From Sphingomonas sp. Ag1 (GTDB taxonomy: Bacteria; Pseudomonadota; Alphaproteobacteria; Sphingomonadales; Sphingomonadaceae), in contig NZ_LAZX01000082.1 in the NCBI RefSeq assembly GCF_000980895.1, positions 1 through 64,000 on the forward strand: DNA of 64,000 nucleotides. The letters run 5' to 3'. Both the position numbers and the translations under genes were made by a program. Under the pieces are notes generated by a model. It saw only the letters and a list, made by a program, of their open reading frames with translations, made no database searches and was not told the origin of the DNA. Shown here piece after piece: positions 30,657 through 39,394 of this stretch (position 1 is its first letter; every line of letters starts with the position of its first letter).

Positions 30657-31937
30657 TTGCGCTCGATCGTTCCGTCCGCTGCTGTTGCCGATACGCATGT
30701 CACGCTGGTTTCCTCGCTTCGCGCGCAGGGCTTTGTCGTTGCCGCGCCGTCCGGGCGCCCGCAGCCGGATACTGCGTGGCTGGTGGCCGAGGGCGAGGCC
30801 TCTCCCGTGCCGGCGCGCACTGTCATCCTGTCGCGCGGCGCGCCGCAGGTGACGCCGTTTCGCGATGGCGCGCCCGCGCGGCTGCGGTTCGATCATGCCG
30901 ATTCGGTGGTCGGCAATGCCTTTGCCCGCGCGCTGGCGGGCGGCCCCGACCTTCCCACCGCCGCCGATCCCGAGACGCTGGCGCTGTTCGCGCTGGCCGA
31001 GCGCGTTGCCGCTGCCGACATCACCGTCCTGATCAACGGGCCGACCGGTACCGGCAAGGAAGTGCTGGCGCGCGCGATCCATCGCAATTCGGGGCGCGCG
31101 GACGGCCCGTTCATTGCGATCAATTGCGCCGCGCTGCCCGAAACCATGCTGGAAGCGATGCTGTTCGGCCATGTGAAGGGCAGCTACACGGGCGCGTCGT
31201 CGGGGGGCGAGGGCTTCTTCCGCGCGGCCAATGGCGGCACGATCGTGCTCGACGAAATCGCCGAGATGCCGCTGCCGCTGCAGGCCAAGCTGCTGCGTGT
31301 CCTGCAGGAGCGCGAAGTCGTTCCGATCGGCGCGACGCATCCGGTGCCGATCGACGTGCGCGTCGTCGCCTGCGCCAACCGCGACCTTCAGGAAGAGGTG
31401 GCCGCCGGCCGCTTCCGCGCCGACCTTTACTACCGCCTGTCGGTGTTTCCGCTCACCACGCGGGCGCTGGCGGATCGTGCGCAGGACGTGCCGGCGCTCG
31501 CCGCGACGATGATCCTGCGCCATGCCGGCGTTCGCGCCGTGGTGCCCTGGCCCTCCCACGAGGCGATCGCCAAGCTGGTTGCGCATGACTGGCCGGGCAA
31601 TGTCCGCGAGCTCGAGAATGTTATCCAGCGCGCCCTGCTGTTCTGCGGTGGCGAGACGATCGAGGCCGATCACATCGTGTTCGATCGCGCCAGCGCGCCG
31701 CGCCCGTTCGTCTTTGCCGATGAGCCTGCGGCACCGGGCGCCACGACGCTCGGGTCGGTCGTTCGGCTGTCCGAATTTGCCGCGATCCGCGAGACTTTGA
31801 AGGCGTGCGGCGGAAATCGTATCGAAACTGCCCGCCGGCTCGGCATTTCGGAACGAACCTTGCGTTACCGTCTCGCGAAGGCGCGCGAGCAGGGTGAAGA
31901 GATCGCCGCGCCGCATGATCGGAGACTGACGGCATGA
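30657..31937 (+). CDS. flbD: Sigma-54 dependent flagellar transcriptional activator (FlbD/FleQ type), no receiver domain
   Basis: A 426-residue bacterial enhancer-binding protein. The AAA+ domain shows Walker A GPTGTGKE (128-135), GSYTGA in place of the usual GAFTGA (175-180), Walker B GTIVLDE (194-200), and DLYYRLSVFPLTTRAL. A C-terminal Fis-type helix-turn-helix (ACGGNRIETARRLGISERTLRYRL) follows. The first 105 residues do not look like a phospho-receiver. A TTG start is used; GGGGGA lies just upstream and no ATG or GTG fits. It precedes fliE by a 4-base overlap, so it heads the fliEFGHIJ unit. It probably activates the sigma-54 type flagellar promoters in this locus; the name flbD is by analogy. 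Confidence 0.85.
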   Translation: MRSIVPSAAVADTHVTLVSSLRAQGFVVAAPSGRPQPDTAWLVAEGEASPVPARTVILSRGAPQVTPFRDGAPARLRFDHADSVVGNAFARALAGGPDLPTAADPETLALFALAERVAAADITVLINGPTGTGKEVLARAIHRNSGRADGPFIAINCAALPETMLEAMLFGHVKGSYTGASSGGEGFFRAANGGTIVLDEIAEMPLPLQAKLLRVLQEREVVPIGATHPVPIDVRVVACANRDLQEEVAAGRFRADLYYRLSVFPLTTRALADRAQDVPALAATMILRHAGVRAVVPWPSHEAIAKLVAHDWPGNVRELENVIQRALLFCGGETIEADHIVFDRASAPRPFVFADEPAAPGATTLGSVVRLSEFAAIRETLKACGGNRIETARRLGISERTLRYRLAKAREQGEEIAAPHDRRLTA

Positions 31938-32293
31938 GCGGTGTTGGTGGTGTAGGCGGGGTCGACCGGGTGATGGCGCTGCGCGCCCAGATCCTGGAGC
32001 GCAACGCTGCGCTGAGCCGCGCGAACGCAACGATCGCGGCGGAGAGCGCGCCCGCTTCCGGCGCGCAACAGGCGGGAAGTTTTGCCGCGACGATGGAAAG
32101 CGCGCTTCAATCGGTGAACGCGCAGTCGCAGAAATCCTCCGCGCTGACCGAAGCCTATGAGCGTGGCGAGACGGTCGACATCGCCAAGGTGATGCTTGCC
32201 CGGCAGGAGGCCTCGGTCGGCTTCGAGGCGACGCTGCAAGTCCGCAACAAGATCCTGTCCGCGTACAAGGACATCATGAGCATGCCGGTCTGA
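31934..32293 (+). CDS. fliE: Flagellar hook-basal body protein FliE
   Basis: A 119-residue FliE, which connects the MS-ring to the rod. The C-terminal 70 residues carry the family pattern: FAATMESALQSVNAQSQKSSALTEAYERGETVDIAKVMLARQEASVGFEATLQVRNKILSAYKDIMSMPV in sequence. The Gly/Val-rich opening is unremarkable. The start overlaps the activator stop (ATGA) and fliF follows after one base. Confidence 0.95.
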   Translation: MSGVGGVGGVDRVMALRAQILERNAALSRANATIAAESAPASGAQQAGSFAATMESALQSVNAQSQKSSALTEAYERGETVDIAKVMLARQEASVGFEATLQVRNKILSAYKDIMSMPV

Positions 32294-32294
32294 T

Positions 32295-34013
32295 ATGGCT
32301 AACGCACTTGCCCCTACGAACCCCGGCCAGCCGAACTCGGTGATCCCGGAGCGCTTCGCGAACCCGCTGAAGCAGATCCAGGGCGTGTTCGCACAGCCCG
32401 CGGTGCGCCGTGCCGGCCCGATGGCGCTGATGGTCAGCCTGATCGGCGCCTCGGCGCTGGCATGGTCGGCGCTGTCCACGCCGCCGCAGAAGATGCTCTA
32501 TTCGGGGCTGCCGGACGCCGACAAGGCGGCCGTCACCCAGGCGCTGTCCGCCGCGAGCATCACCAGCCACATCGACGAAGCAACCGATGCGGTGACGGTG
32601 AACGAGGAGGATTATTCCCGCGCGCGCCTGCTGCTGGCGGGCCAGGGCCTGCCCAAGGCAGCGCCGGGCGGCTACGCTATCCTCGATCAGTTGCCGATGG
32701 GCGTCAGCCGCGCCGTCGAGGGCGAGCGGCTGCGCCAGGCGCGCGAAACGGAGCTGGCGCGATCGATCCAGGAGATCGATGTCGTGACCGAGGCGCGCGT
32801 TCATCTCGCGATGCCGGAATCCAGCGTGTTCGTGCGCGACAATGCCCAGCCTTCGGCCTCCGTGGTGGTGAAGCTGCAGGGCGGCCGTGCGTTGAGCGAG
32901 GCGCAGGTGCAGTCGATCATCAACCTCGTCGCCTCATCGGTGCCGGGCATGAAGCCCGAGGCGGTGACCATCGTCGACCAGATGGGCGGCCTGCTCTCCA
33001 AGCCCGGCGGCATGGGGCAGAGCGGCACCGAGCAGCGGATCGCGCTGCAGCGGCAGGTGGAGGAAAAGTACCGCACGCAGTTGATCCAGCTGCTGACGCC
33101 GCTGGTGGGCGCCGGCAACTTCACCGCCGAGGTGCAGGCCGACGTCAACATGGACGAGACGTCCGCGACCCGCGAAAGCTACGAGAAGGAAGGCGCGCTG
33201 CGCGCCGAAACCGGCAATTGGACCGGCAACCAGGCGCCCGACAGCCAGGCACCCGGCGGCATCCCCGGCGCGCTGAGCAACACGCCGCCGCCCGCCGCAG
33301 CATTGCAGCAGCCGCAGGCCGCGACGGGCGCGAACGGTCAGCCCGTCGCTCCGGGCCAGCCGGTCGCTGGCGGCCCGGCCCCCAATCCGAACAAGCAATC
33401 CGATCAGTTCGCCCGCTCCTACGATCTGGGCCGCGAAGTGTCGGTGACGCGTGCGGCACCGGGGGGCGTCAAGCGCCTGTCGGTAGCGGTGCTGCTGCGC
33501 GAGCCTGAACAGGGCAAGCGCACCGCGATGGAGATCAACCAGATCACCCAGTTGGTCCGCTCCGCGGTTGGCTATGATCAGGGGCGCAATGATCAGGTGA
33601 CGGTGATCAGCCGCAAGTTCGCCGGTGAAGGCGAGGGCGCCAGCGATGGTCCCGCCTGGTACGACAATAGCTGGATGCCGGTGATTGCGCGCAACGTGAC
33701 CGCGATCCTGATCGCGCTGCTGGTCCTGCTGCTGGGCGTGCGCCCGCTCGCCAAGGCGCTGATGAAGAAGAAGGAAGAGGCGGAGGCACCGTCGCGCGCG
33801 ATGCTTGCCGCGGGCGGCGAGGGCAGCGGTGACGGCATGGAGGGCACGATTGGCGCCGCCGAGATCGCCGTGGCACCGCCGGTGACCCTGGACGAGATCG
33901 AGGCGAGCCGCAATTACGACGAGCGGATCGGCAAGGTGCGCGGCTTCACCCGCGACAATCCGGCGCGCGCTGCGCTGGCGGTGCGCGACATGATGAAGGC
34001 GACCGCGCAGTGA
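32295..34013 (+). CDS. fliF: Flagellar MS-ring protein FliF
   Basis: A 572-residue MS-ring protein, the base on which the flagellum assembles. TM1 is near residues 35-58 (MALMVSLIGASALAWSAL) and TM2 near 455-480 (VTAILIALLVLLLGVRPLAKAL). Between them lie ring-building motifs such as PKAAPGGYAILDQLPMGVSRAVEGERLRQARETELARSI and RVHLAMPESSVF. A Pro/Gln-rich low-complexity loop spans about 310-365. The C-terminal tail (RNYDERIGKVRGFTRDNPARAALAVRDMM) is the FliG-binding part. It overlaps fliG by 4 bases. Confidence 0.97.
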   Translation: MANALAPTNPGQPNSVIPERFANPLKQIQGVFAQPAVRRAGPMALMVSLIGASALAWSALSTPPQKMLYSGLPDADKAAVTQALSAASITSHIDEATDAVTVNEEDYSRARLLLAGQGLPKAAPGGYAILDQLPMGVSRAVEGERLRQARETELARSIQEIDVVTEARVHLAMPESSVFVRDNAQPSASVVVKLQGGRALSEAQVQSIINLVASSVPGMKPEAVTIVDQMGGLLSKPGGMGQSGTEQRIALQRQVEEKYRTQLIQLLTPLVGAGNFTAEVQADVNMDETSATRESYEKEGALRAETGNWTGNQAPDSQAPGGIPGALSNTPPPAAALQQPQAATGANGQPVAPGQPVAGGPAPNPNKQSDQFARSYDLGREVSVTRAAPGGVKRLSVAVLLREPEQGKRTAMEINQITQLVRSAVGYDQGRNDQVTVISRKFAGEGEGASDGPAWYDNSWMPVIARNVTAILIALLVLLLGVRPLAKALMKKKEEAEAPSRAMLAAGGEGSGDGMEGTIGAAEIAVAPPVTLDEIEASRNYDERIGKVRGFTRDNPARAALAVRDMMKATAQ

Positions 34014-35020
34014 GCGAGATCGCGCTGCGCACTTTTACCGGTACCGAACGTGCCGCGGTGCTGATGATGCTGGTGGGCGAGGAGGAGGCCGCGGCGATCC
34101 TCCAGAAGCTCGAGCCCGACGAGGTGCGCGAGCTGGGCCGTGCGATGTACACCGTCGCCGACGTCAGCGAGGCGGACGTGGAGGGCGTGCTCGACGATTT
34201 CGTCGGGCGCGCGCGTGAGCGGACCGGCATCACCTTCGACCCCAAGCCCAAGATCGAGGCGGTGATGCACCGCGCGCTGGGTCAGGAGAAGGCGGAAAGC
34301 GTGCTGGCGCGCATTACCCCGCCGGAAGCGGCATGCGAGATCGAGCTGCTCGACTGGCTGGACGCGACGGACATCGCGGCGATGATCGAAAAGGAGCACT
34401 TGCAGGTCTGCGCCTTGCTGATCGCCAACCTTGATCCGGCGGTCGGGGCGCAGGTGCTGGAATTGCTGCCCGACGCGGCGCAACCCGAGATCCTGCACCG
34501 GATCGCGAAGCTTGGCCCGATCACGCCCGAAGCGGTCGAGACGCTGAAGACGATGATCGGCAGCCGCGCGGTGAGCGCTGCGCAGGGCACGCAGGTGAAG
34601 CTGGGCGGTACGCGCGAGGCGGCGAAGATCCTGCAGGGCGCACGCAAGGCGACCGAGCAGCGCGTCATGCCCAAGCTGTTCAAGCTGGACAAGGAAACCG
34701 CACGGGCGATCGAGGAGGCAATGTTCGTCTTCGACAATCTGCTCGACATGGACGACAAGAATTTGGGCACGCTGATCCGCAACATCGACAGCGACATCCT
34801 GACCCGCGCGTTGAAGGGCGTGGATGAGGCGGCGCGCAACCGCTTCCTCGGCTGCATGTCTGCCCGTGCGGCCGACGGCATCCGCGACGAGATGGAAGCG
34901 CGTGGCCCGATGCGCCTGTCGGAAGTGCTCGACGCGCAGAAGGCGATCATCGCCATTGCCCGTACGCTCGCCAAGGATGGCACGATCATGATGGGTGGGG
35001 GCGAGGACGATTATGTCTGA
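34010..35020 (+). CDS. fliG: Flagellar motor switch protein FliG
   Basis: A 336-residue rotor protein of the C-ring that receives torque from the stator. The N-terminal domain binds FliF; the middle domain contains EHLQVCALLIANLDPAVGAQVLELLP (an EHPQ-like site). The C-terminal torque helix has FDNLLDMDDKNLGTLIRNIDSDILTRALKGVDEAARNRFLGCMSARAADGIRDEME, with the usual charged residues. It starts 4 bases inside fliF and overlaps fliH by 8. Confidence 0.97.
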   Translation: MSEIALRTFTGTERAAVLMMLVGEEEAAAILQKLEPDEVRELGRAMYTVADVSEADVEGVLDDFVGRARERTGITFDPKPKIEAVMHRALGQEKAESVLARITPPEAACEIELLDWLDATDIAAMIEKEHLQVCALLIANLDPAVGAQVLELLPDAAQPEILHRIAKLGPITPEAVETLKTMIGSRAVSAAQGTQVKLGGTREAAKILQGARKATEQRVMPKLFKLDKETARAIEEAMFVFDNLLDMDDKNLGTLIRNIDSDILTRALKGVDEAARNRFLGCMSARAADGIRDEMEARGPMRLSEVLDAQKAIIAIARTLAKDGTIMMGGGEDDYV

Positions 35021-35816
35021 GGCAGCCAGGTCGGGGACGGCCACGTCGGGGACAGCCACGTCGGGGACAGGGGCCAATGTGTTCGTCGCCGGCTTCGCGC
35101 CGCGCCAGGATGATGCCGCGCTTCGCCTGCAGAGGGTGTTTGCCGAACGCGCGCCGGGCTTCTCGCCCGGTGACATGATCGCGCGGATCGAGGAGGCGTT
35201 CTGCGCCTCGTCGCAACCGCATGGCATGGCGGATGGGGCAGAGGATCACGCCGAGGCAGCGGCTGCTGAGGCTCTGGACGAAACGGCGCACATCGATCCG
35301 GTCGTCGCCGCGATGGCGGACGTGCCGATGATCGATCGGCTGGCGGAGGCGCATCAGGCCGGTTTTGATGCCGGCTATGCTGCTGCCCGGGCCGAATATG
35401 CCGCGTCGGTCGAGCGTGACTCGGCGTTGGTGCAGGGGATCCTTGCGGCGCTTCGCTCTGACCAGCGCGTCGATCGCGAGCGGACCGCCGCGCAGCTGCG
35501 CCAGACGGTGCTGCACCTTGTCAGCGGGCTGATCGACCAGGTCGGCATTTCGGGCGATCTGCTCGCCGGGCGGGTGGACGCGGCGTCGGATCTGCTGGCC
35601 GACCAGTCGGAAAGCGCCATCCTGCGCGTGCACCCGGACGATGTCGCGCTGCTGGACGGACGCCTTCCCGACACGATCTTTTCCGTCGGTGACGCGTCGC
35701 TTGGGCGCGGGTCTTTCGTGCTCGAGGCGGCTTCCACCATTGTCGAGGATGGCCCTGACCTGTGGCTCGAACAGTTGACCAGCACGCTCGAGAAGGTTGC
35801 CGTTCCCGCGCTCTGA
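35013..35816 (+). CDS. fliH: Flagellar export apparatus protein FliH
   Basis: A 267-residue FliH-like stalk protein, which regulates the FliI ATPase. Its position between fliG and fliI and its C-terminal FliH/HrpE pattern (LRQTVLHLVSGLIDQVGISGDLLAGRVDAASDLLADQSESAILRVHPDDVALLDG) support the call. A GhxxhaxxxG-like stretch (AHQAGFDAGYAAARAEYAASV) lies in the middle. The start ATG at 35013 overlaps the fliG stop; an earlier in-frame start is at 34995. The N-terminus is encoded by an imperfect 15-base tandem repeat giving GTATS repeats. Confidence 0.85.
   Translation: MSEAARSGTATSGTATSGTGANVFVAGFAPRQDDAALRLQRVFAERAPGFSPGDMIARIEEAFCASSQPHGMADGAEDHAEAAAAEALDETAHIDPVVAAMADVPMIDRLAEAHQAGFDAGYAAARAEYAASVERDSALVQGILAALRSDQRVDRERTAAQLRQTVLHLVSGLIDQVGISGDLLAGRVDAASDLLADQSESAILRVHPDDVALLDGRLPDTIFSVGDASLGRGSFVLEAASTIVEDGPDLWLEQLTSTLEKVAVPAL
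35030..35070 (+). repeat. 15-base tandem repeat in fliH
   Basis: Nearly three copies of GTCGGGGACRGCCAC in phase with the reading frame, encoding repeated Gly-Thr-Ala-Thr-Ser near the FliH N-terminus. Copy-number changes would not shift the frame. Confidence 0.7.
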
Positions 35817-35873
35817 CCCGTCCGCTCGCTGGCAGCGACCATTTGGACGGGCCGCTTTTTTCCAGGATAGTAG

Positions 35874-37202
35874 ATGCTCCACCGCTTCACTGCCGATTAT
35901 CTGGAATCGCTGGGCAATGCCGATTTCCGGCCTGCGCCGAAGGTCGCGGGGCGGCTGGCGTCCTATGACGGCCTTTTGATGGAGGCGGTCGGGCTGACGC
36001 TGCCGGTCGGCACGGTCTGCCGCATCGGTGATGCGGGTGTCGGTGTGGAGGCGGAGGTAATCGGCTTTCGCAATGGCCGCACCCTTCTGATGAACCTTGG
36101 CGGCCCCGCCGCGCTGCTGCCGCAGATGCCGGTGCGCCCGACCGGCGCGCCGGGCGAGGCGGAAGTGGGCGAGGCGCTGCTCGGCCGGGTGGTCGACGGC
36201 GCGGGCAATCCGATCGACGGGCTGGGTCCTATCCGCGGCGCCGGCCGCTGGCCGCTGGCCGGCAAGCTCCAGTCGCCGCTCGATCGTGGCCGCGTGCTCG
36301 AGCCGCTGGATGTCGGCGTGCGCGCGATCAACGGGCTTCTCACCATCGGCAAGGGCCAGCGCGTCGGCATCATGGCGGGTTCGGGCGTCGGCAAGTCGGT
36401 GCTGCTGGGCATGATGGTGCGCGCGGCCAAGGCGGACGTGATCGTCATCGGCCTGATCGGCGAACGCAGCCGCGAAGTTGCCGACTTCCTGGAGACCAAG
36501 GTGGCGGGCGAGGCGCGCCAGCGTTCGGTGGTCGTCGCGGTGCCGGCCAATCATTCCCCGGTGCTGCGCATCCGCGGCGCCCTTCGCGCGACTGCGATTG
36601 CGGAGGCGTTTCGTGACGAGGGCAAGAACGTGCTCCTCATCATGGATTCGCTGACCCGCGTGGCGCATGCCGGGCGTGAGATCGGGCTCGCGCTGGGCGA
36701 GCCGGCGTCGGCGCGCGGCTATCCGCCGTCGGCAATCGCGATGCTGCCGAACCTGATCGAGCGCGCCGGGACGGATGTGAACACCGGCGGCGCGATCACC
36801 GCGATCTACACGGTGCTGGCCGATGGCGATGACGGCAATGATCCGGTGGTCGATTCCGCCCGTTCGATCCTCGACGGCCATATCGTGTTGAGCCGCGCGC
36901 TGGCCGAACATGCCGTCTATCCCGCGATCGACGTGTCGAAGTCGGTCAGCCGCGTGATGACCGACATTGCGGCAAAGGCGCATGTTCAGGCCGCGCGCGT
37001 GCTGCGCCGGCACTTGGCGACATATGAGGAAAACCGCGATCTGGTGCTGATGGGAGCCTATCGCGCGGGCGCCGATCCCGCGATCGATGCGGCGATCGCC
37101 TATCACCCGGCAGTGATGGAGTTCATCCGGCAGGATTCTGACGCCAGCGTCTCGCTGGACGATGCGGTGACCGAGCTGACCGGCGTCTTCGGCGATGGAT
37201 AA
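35874..37202 (+). CDS. fliI: Flagellar export ATPase FliI
   Basis: A 442-residue ATPase related to F1-beta that helps unload export chaperones. Walker A is at about 168-175 (AGSGVGKS), Walker B and the LLIMDSLTRVAHAGREIGLALGEP stretch follow, with ARGYPPSAIAMLPNLIERAG next. The RVMTDIAAKAHVQAARVLRRHLATYEENRDLVLMGAYRAGADPAID tail is typical of the family. AGGAT precedes the ATG. It overlaps fliJ by 8 bases. Confidence 0.97.
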   Translation: MLHRFTADYLESLGNADFRPAPKVAGRLASYDGLLMEAVGLTLPVGTVCRIGDAGVGVEAEVIGFRNGRTLLMNLGGPAALLPQMPVRPTGAPGEAEVGEALLGRVVDGAGNPIDGLGPIRGAGRWPLAGKLQSPLDRGRVLEPLDVGVRAINGLLTIGKGQRVGIMAGSGVGKSVLLGMMVRAAKADVIVIGLIGERSREVADFLETKVAGEARQRSVVVAVPANHSPVLRIRGALRATAIAEAFRDEGKNVLLIMDSLTRVAHAGREIGLALGEPASARGYPPSAIAMLPNLIERAGTDVNTGGAITAIYTVLADGDDGNDPVVDSARSILDGHIVLSRALAEHAVYPAIDVSKSVSRVMTDIAAKAHVQAARVLRRHLATYEENRDLVLMGAYRAGADPAIDAAIAYHPAVMEFIRQDSDASVSLDDAVTELTGVFGDG

Positions 37203-37611
37203 CAAGAAGCTCCAGCGCCTCCACCGCGTCCGCACGCTGCAACTGGGCATGGCGCGGGCGGCGGAAAGCCGTGCGCATGAGCAGGTCGCGAGCGAGACCG
37301 CGCTGTCGCAGCGGATCGCACAGCTCGCCTCCGCCGTGGCACCGGGAGAAGGGCCGGGCGCTGCCGTCTCCTTTGCGGCGATGGCGCATTACCGCGAAAA
37401 GCTGCACCGCAATGCCGAGGTGATCGAGAACCGCGTGCGGACGGCGGCGGCGGAAGCGGACCGCGCGAGCGAAGCCACGCGATCTGCGAAGCGCGATCAG
37501 AGTGCGGTGGAAAAATTGATCGCGCGTGGCGAGGCAGAGGCGGCGCTGCGCGCCATCCGGGCGCTGCAAGATGCGCCTCCGACGCGCAAGGTTCGGCACG
37601 ATCCTTGCTGA
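37195..37611 (+). CDS. fliJ: Flagellar export protein FliJ
   Basis: A 138-residue, mostly helical protein with the coiled-coil character of FliJ, the central-stalk-like subunit of the export ATPase. It opens KKLQRLHRVRTLQLGMARAAESRAHEQVASE and continues with charged heptads to SAVEKLIARGEAEAALRAIRALQD. Sequence conservation in FliJ is low; location after fliI supports it. Its last 18 bases contain the sigma-54 type promoter for fliK. Confidence 0.82.
   Translation: MDNKKLQRLHRVRTLQLGMARAAESRAHEQVASETALSQRIAQLASAVAPGEGPGAAVSFAAMAHYREKLHRNAEVIENRVRTAAAEADRASEATRSAKRDQSAVEKLIARGEAEAALRAIRALQDAPPTRKVRHDPC
37594..37608 (+). promoter_or_regulatory. Sigma-54 type promoter of fliK
   Basis: CGGCAC-GATCC-TTGC keeps the invariant GG and GC with exact spacing and differs from consensus only at the first T. 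It lies in the last codons of fliJ and gives a leader of about 33 bases before fliK. A dyad cluster lies about 200 bases downstream inside fliK. Confidence 0.65.
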
Positions 37612-37652
37612 TCATTAGGTCGGTTCTTCACGACGAGTGACCGACTGCCGCG

Positions 37653-39374
37653 ATGACGTTGATCTCCTTCCATTCTCAGGCCCCAGTGGCTGGCGCGCTG
37701 TCGGTGCCGATGGCGGGACCAGGCGTGGCGATGCCGGCTGAGGCGGCGCTGTTCGCGTCGTTGTTGCAGATGGCGCCGATGATCGAACTGGGTACCGGCG
37801 GCACGCGGCAAGCCGAGGCGGCAGGCGGCAAGACCTTGCCGGCAAGCCCCGGCAGCGAGGAGCTGCCGCACGGCGAATTGCTTGCGCTGTGGCTCGCGAT
37901 GCCGATGTGTGACCTGGTGCCGCCGTCGTTCGATGCGGCAGGGGTTGGGCCGCCGGTTACCCGTGGCGCTGCTGCGACGGCCGCGATTGCAGCGCCGCTG
38001 CCGTTCCTGATGTGTGAGCCTGACGAGGTTGATCCGATTGAGCTGCCGGGTGCGATTCCCGGTGCAGGAGATGTCGATACTGCGGCCGTCGCCGCCGCCG
38101 GCGTCGCCGCGTTGTCGCAACGCGCAGTGTCGGTGGCGAGAGAGGCGGCTCCCACGCCCGACCTGGCCGCGATTGCAGGTGACGGCGGTCAGATGGCTGC
38201 GCCCACGCTTACCAGTGGCAGGGCGTCGCTCATGGTGTCGGTCGCTCTTCCCGCCGTGGAGCTGCCGCCGCTGGTTGCGCCCGCCGCGGCCTCGACGCCT
38301 CAAGATGCGGCGTTGCATGAGATGGGCCGCGACGATCCCTTGAAATCGACGGACCACATGGTCGCTGCACCTCAGGTCAGCGAGGGGCATGCCGCGTCGG
38401 ACGCAGATCCGGTGATGGCGCCGTTGCTAGCTGATCGTCCGGTGATTGCCGCGAACGCGACGCCAGCCGTCCGCGGCGCTCTGATGGTCGGGGCAGCAGA
38501 CACCGAGAACGTCGAGCCACTGGTTGGCAGGCCGGCGATTGTTGACGCGGTCGTGACTCCTTCACCGGCGTCAATCGCTGCGGCCGCCGTTCCTCGCGCC
38601 AGTTTGGGCGCAGCAGGCGAGCCGCCGGTCACTGTCGGTGTTCAATCTCCGGAGAAGGTGGCCCTCGAGAGCGACGCGCCGTTTCTGTCGCCAGTCACCA
38701 TCATCTCGGACCGCGCGGGCCAGGCGGGGCGCGGTTCAGCTGTGACCCCGACGGCTCCGGTGGTTCAGGTGCCATCGCTCGCGCCTCAGGCCGTGCCGCA
38801 ACCTGCAGCCGTGCCGGCGATCGCGCCGGCGGCGCAGGTGTTCGCCGCTGCCATTCACCAGGCAGTGCGCGACGAACGCCGCCTTGATCCTGCGGAAGGA
38901 CTGATCGCATGGGCGGGCATTGCTTCGTCGGCCGCAGCCGGAAGCGACCTTATGGCGGCTGCGCCGATCGTCATGACCAGCAACGACTGGCCAATGAAGA
39001 TGATCGGCCGGATCGAGATGATCCGCGACGCGCTGGACGCTGTGGATACCAGCATCCGGCTGGTGCCCGACAAGCTCGGCGCGATCGACGTGTCGCTGCG
39101 CCGCGAGGGTGATGCGGTCGCGGTGCAGATGATCGCACAGAGCCCCGAAACCCGGCAGATCCTAGCCGAGGCACAGCCGCGGCTCGTCGAGCTTGCGGAG
39201 GCGCGCGGGCTGAAGCTGTCGGCGCATCTCGGCGATGGCAGCAGCACCGGGCAGCAGCATCAGCAGCAGCCACAGGCGCAGCGCACGCCGACCGGCGCGC
39301 CAGCCACATCCAACCGTTCGACCCATCTCGCCACCAGCGATGCCGGTGGCGGGGACGACGACCGAATCGCGTGA
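37653..39374 (+). CDS. fliK: Flagellar hook-length control protein FliK
   Basis: A 573-residue secreted ruler that sets hook length and switches export specificity at FlhB. The first 430 residues are Ala/Pro/Val-rich and poorly conserved, as in other FliK. The C-terminal domain (about 455-545) is recognisable: IRLVPDKLGAIDVSLRREGDAVAVQMIAQSPETRQILAEAQPRLVELAEARGLKLSAHL. The tail is Gln/Thr-rich. It is preceded by a sigma-54 type promoter and followed by fliL after 20 bases. Confidence 0.88.
   Translation: MTLISFHSQAPVAGALSVPMAGPGVAMPAEAALFASLLQMAPMIELGTGGTRQAEAAGGKTLPASPGSEELPHGELLALWLAMPMCDLVPPSFDAAGVGPPVTRGAAATAAIAAPLPFLMCEPDEVDPIELPGAIPGAGDVDTAAVAAAGVAALSQRAVSVAREAAPTPDLAAIAGDGGQMAAPTLTSGRASLMVSVALPAVELPPLVAPAAASTPQDAALHEMGRDDPLKSTDHMVAAPQVSEGHAASDADPVMAPLLADRPVIAANATPAVRGALMVGAADTENVEPLVGRPAIVDAVVTPSPASIAAAAVPRASLGAAGEPPVTVGVQSPEKVALESDAPFLSPVTIISDRAGQAGRGSAVTPTAPVVQVPSLAPQAVPQPAAVPAIAPAAQVFAAAIHQAVRDERRLDPAEGLIAWAGIASSAAAGSDLMAAAPIVMTSNDWPMKMIGRIEMIRDALDAVDTSIRLVPDKLGAIDVSLRREGDAVAVQMIAQSPETRQILAEAQPRLVELAEARGLKLSAHLGDGSSTGQQHQQQPQAQRTPTGAPATSNRSTHLATSDAGGGDDDRIA
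37806..37846. promoter_or_regulatory. Intragenic dyad cluster in fliK
   Basis: CGGCAA (37806-37811), the perfect dyad CGGCAA-GACC-TTGCCG (37826-37841) and an overlapping TTGCCGGCAA (37836-37845). It lies about 200-235 bases downstream of the fliK sigma-54 type promoter. Enhancers downstream of the start are known for FlbD-controlled promoters in Caulobacter. Confidence 0.5.
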
Positions 39375-39394
39375 ACACCAGGGACGTTTGACCA

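Noticed and set aside
33914..35227. Minus-strand reading frame of 437 codons opposite fliG
   Set aside because: Shadow frame of fliG; no conserved motifs.
34986..37250. Very long minus-strand reading frame (754 codons) opposite fliH and fliI
   Set aside because: It is an antisense shadow of two well-conserved genes in GC-rich DNA; the translation is rich in Arg, His, Asp and Gln without any recognisable domain.
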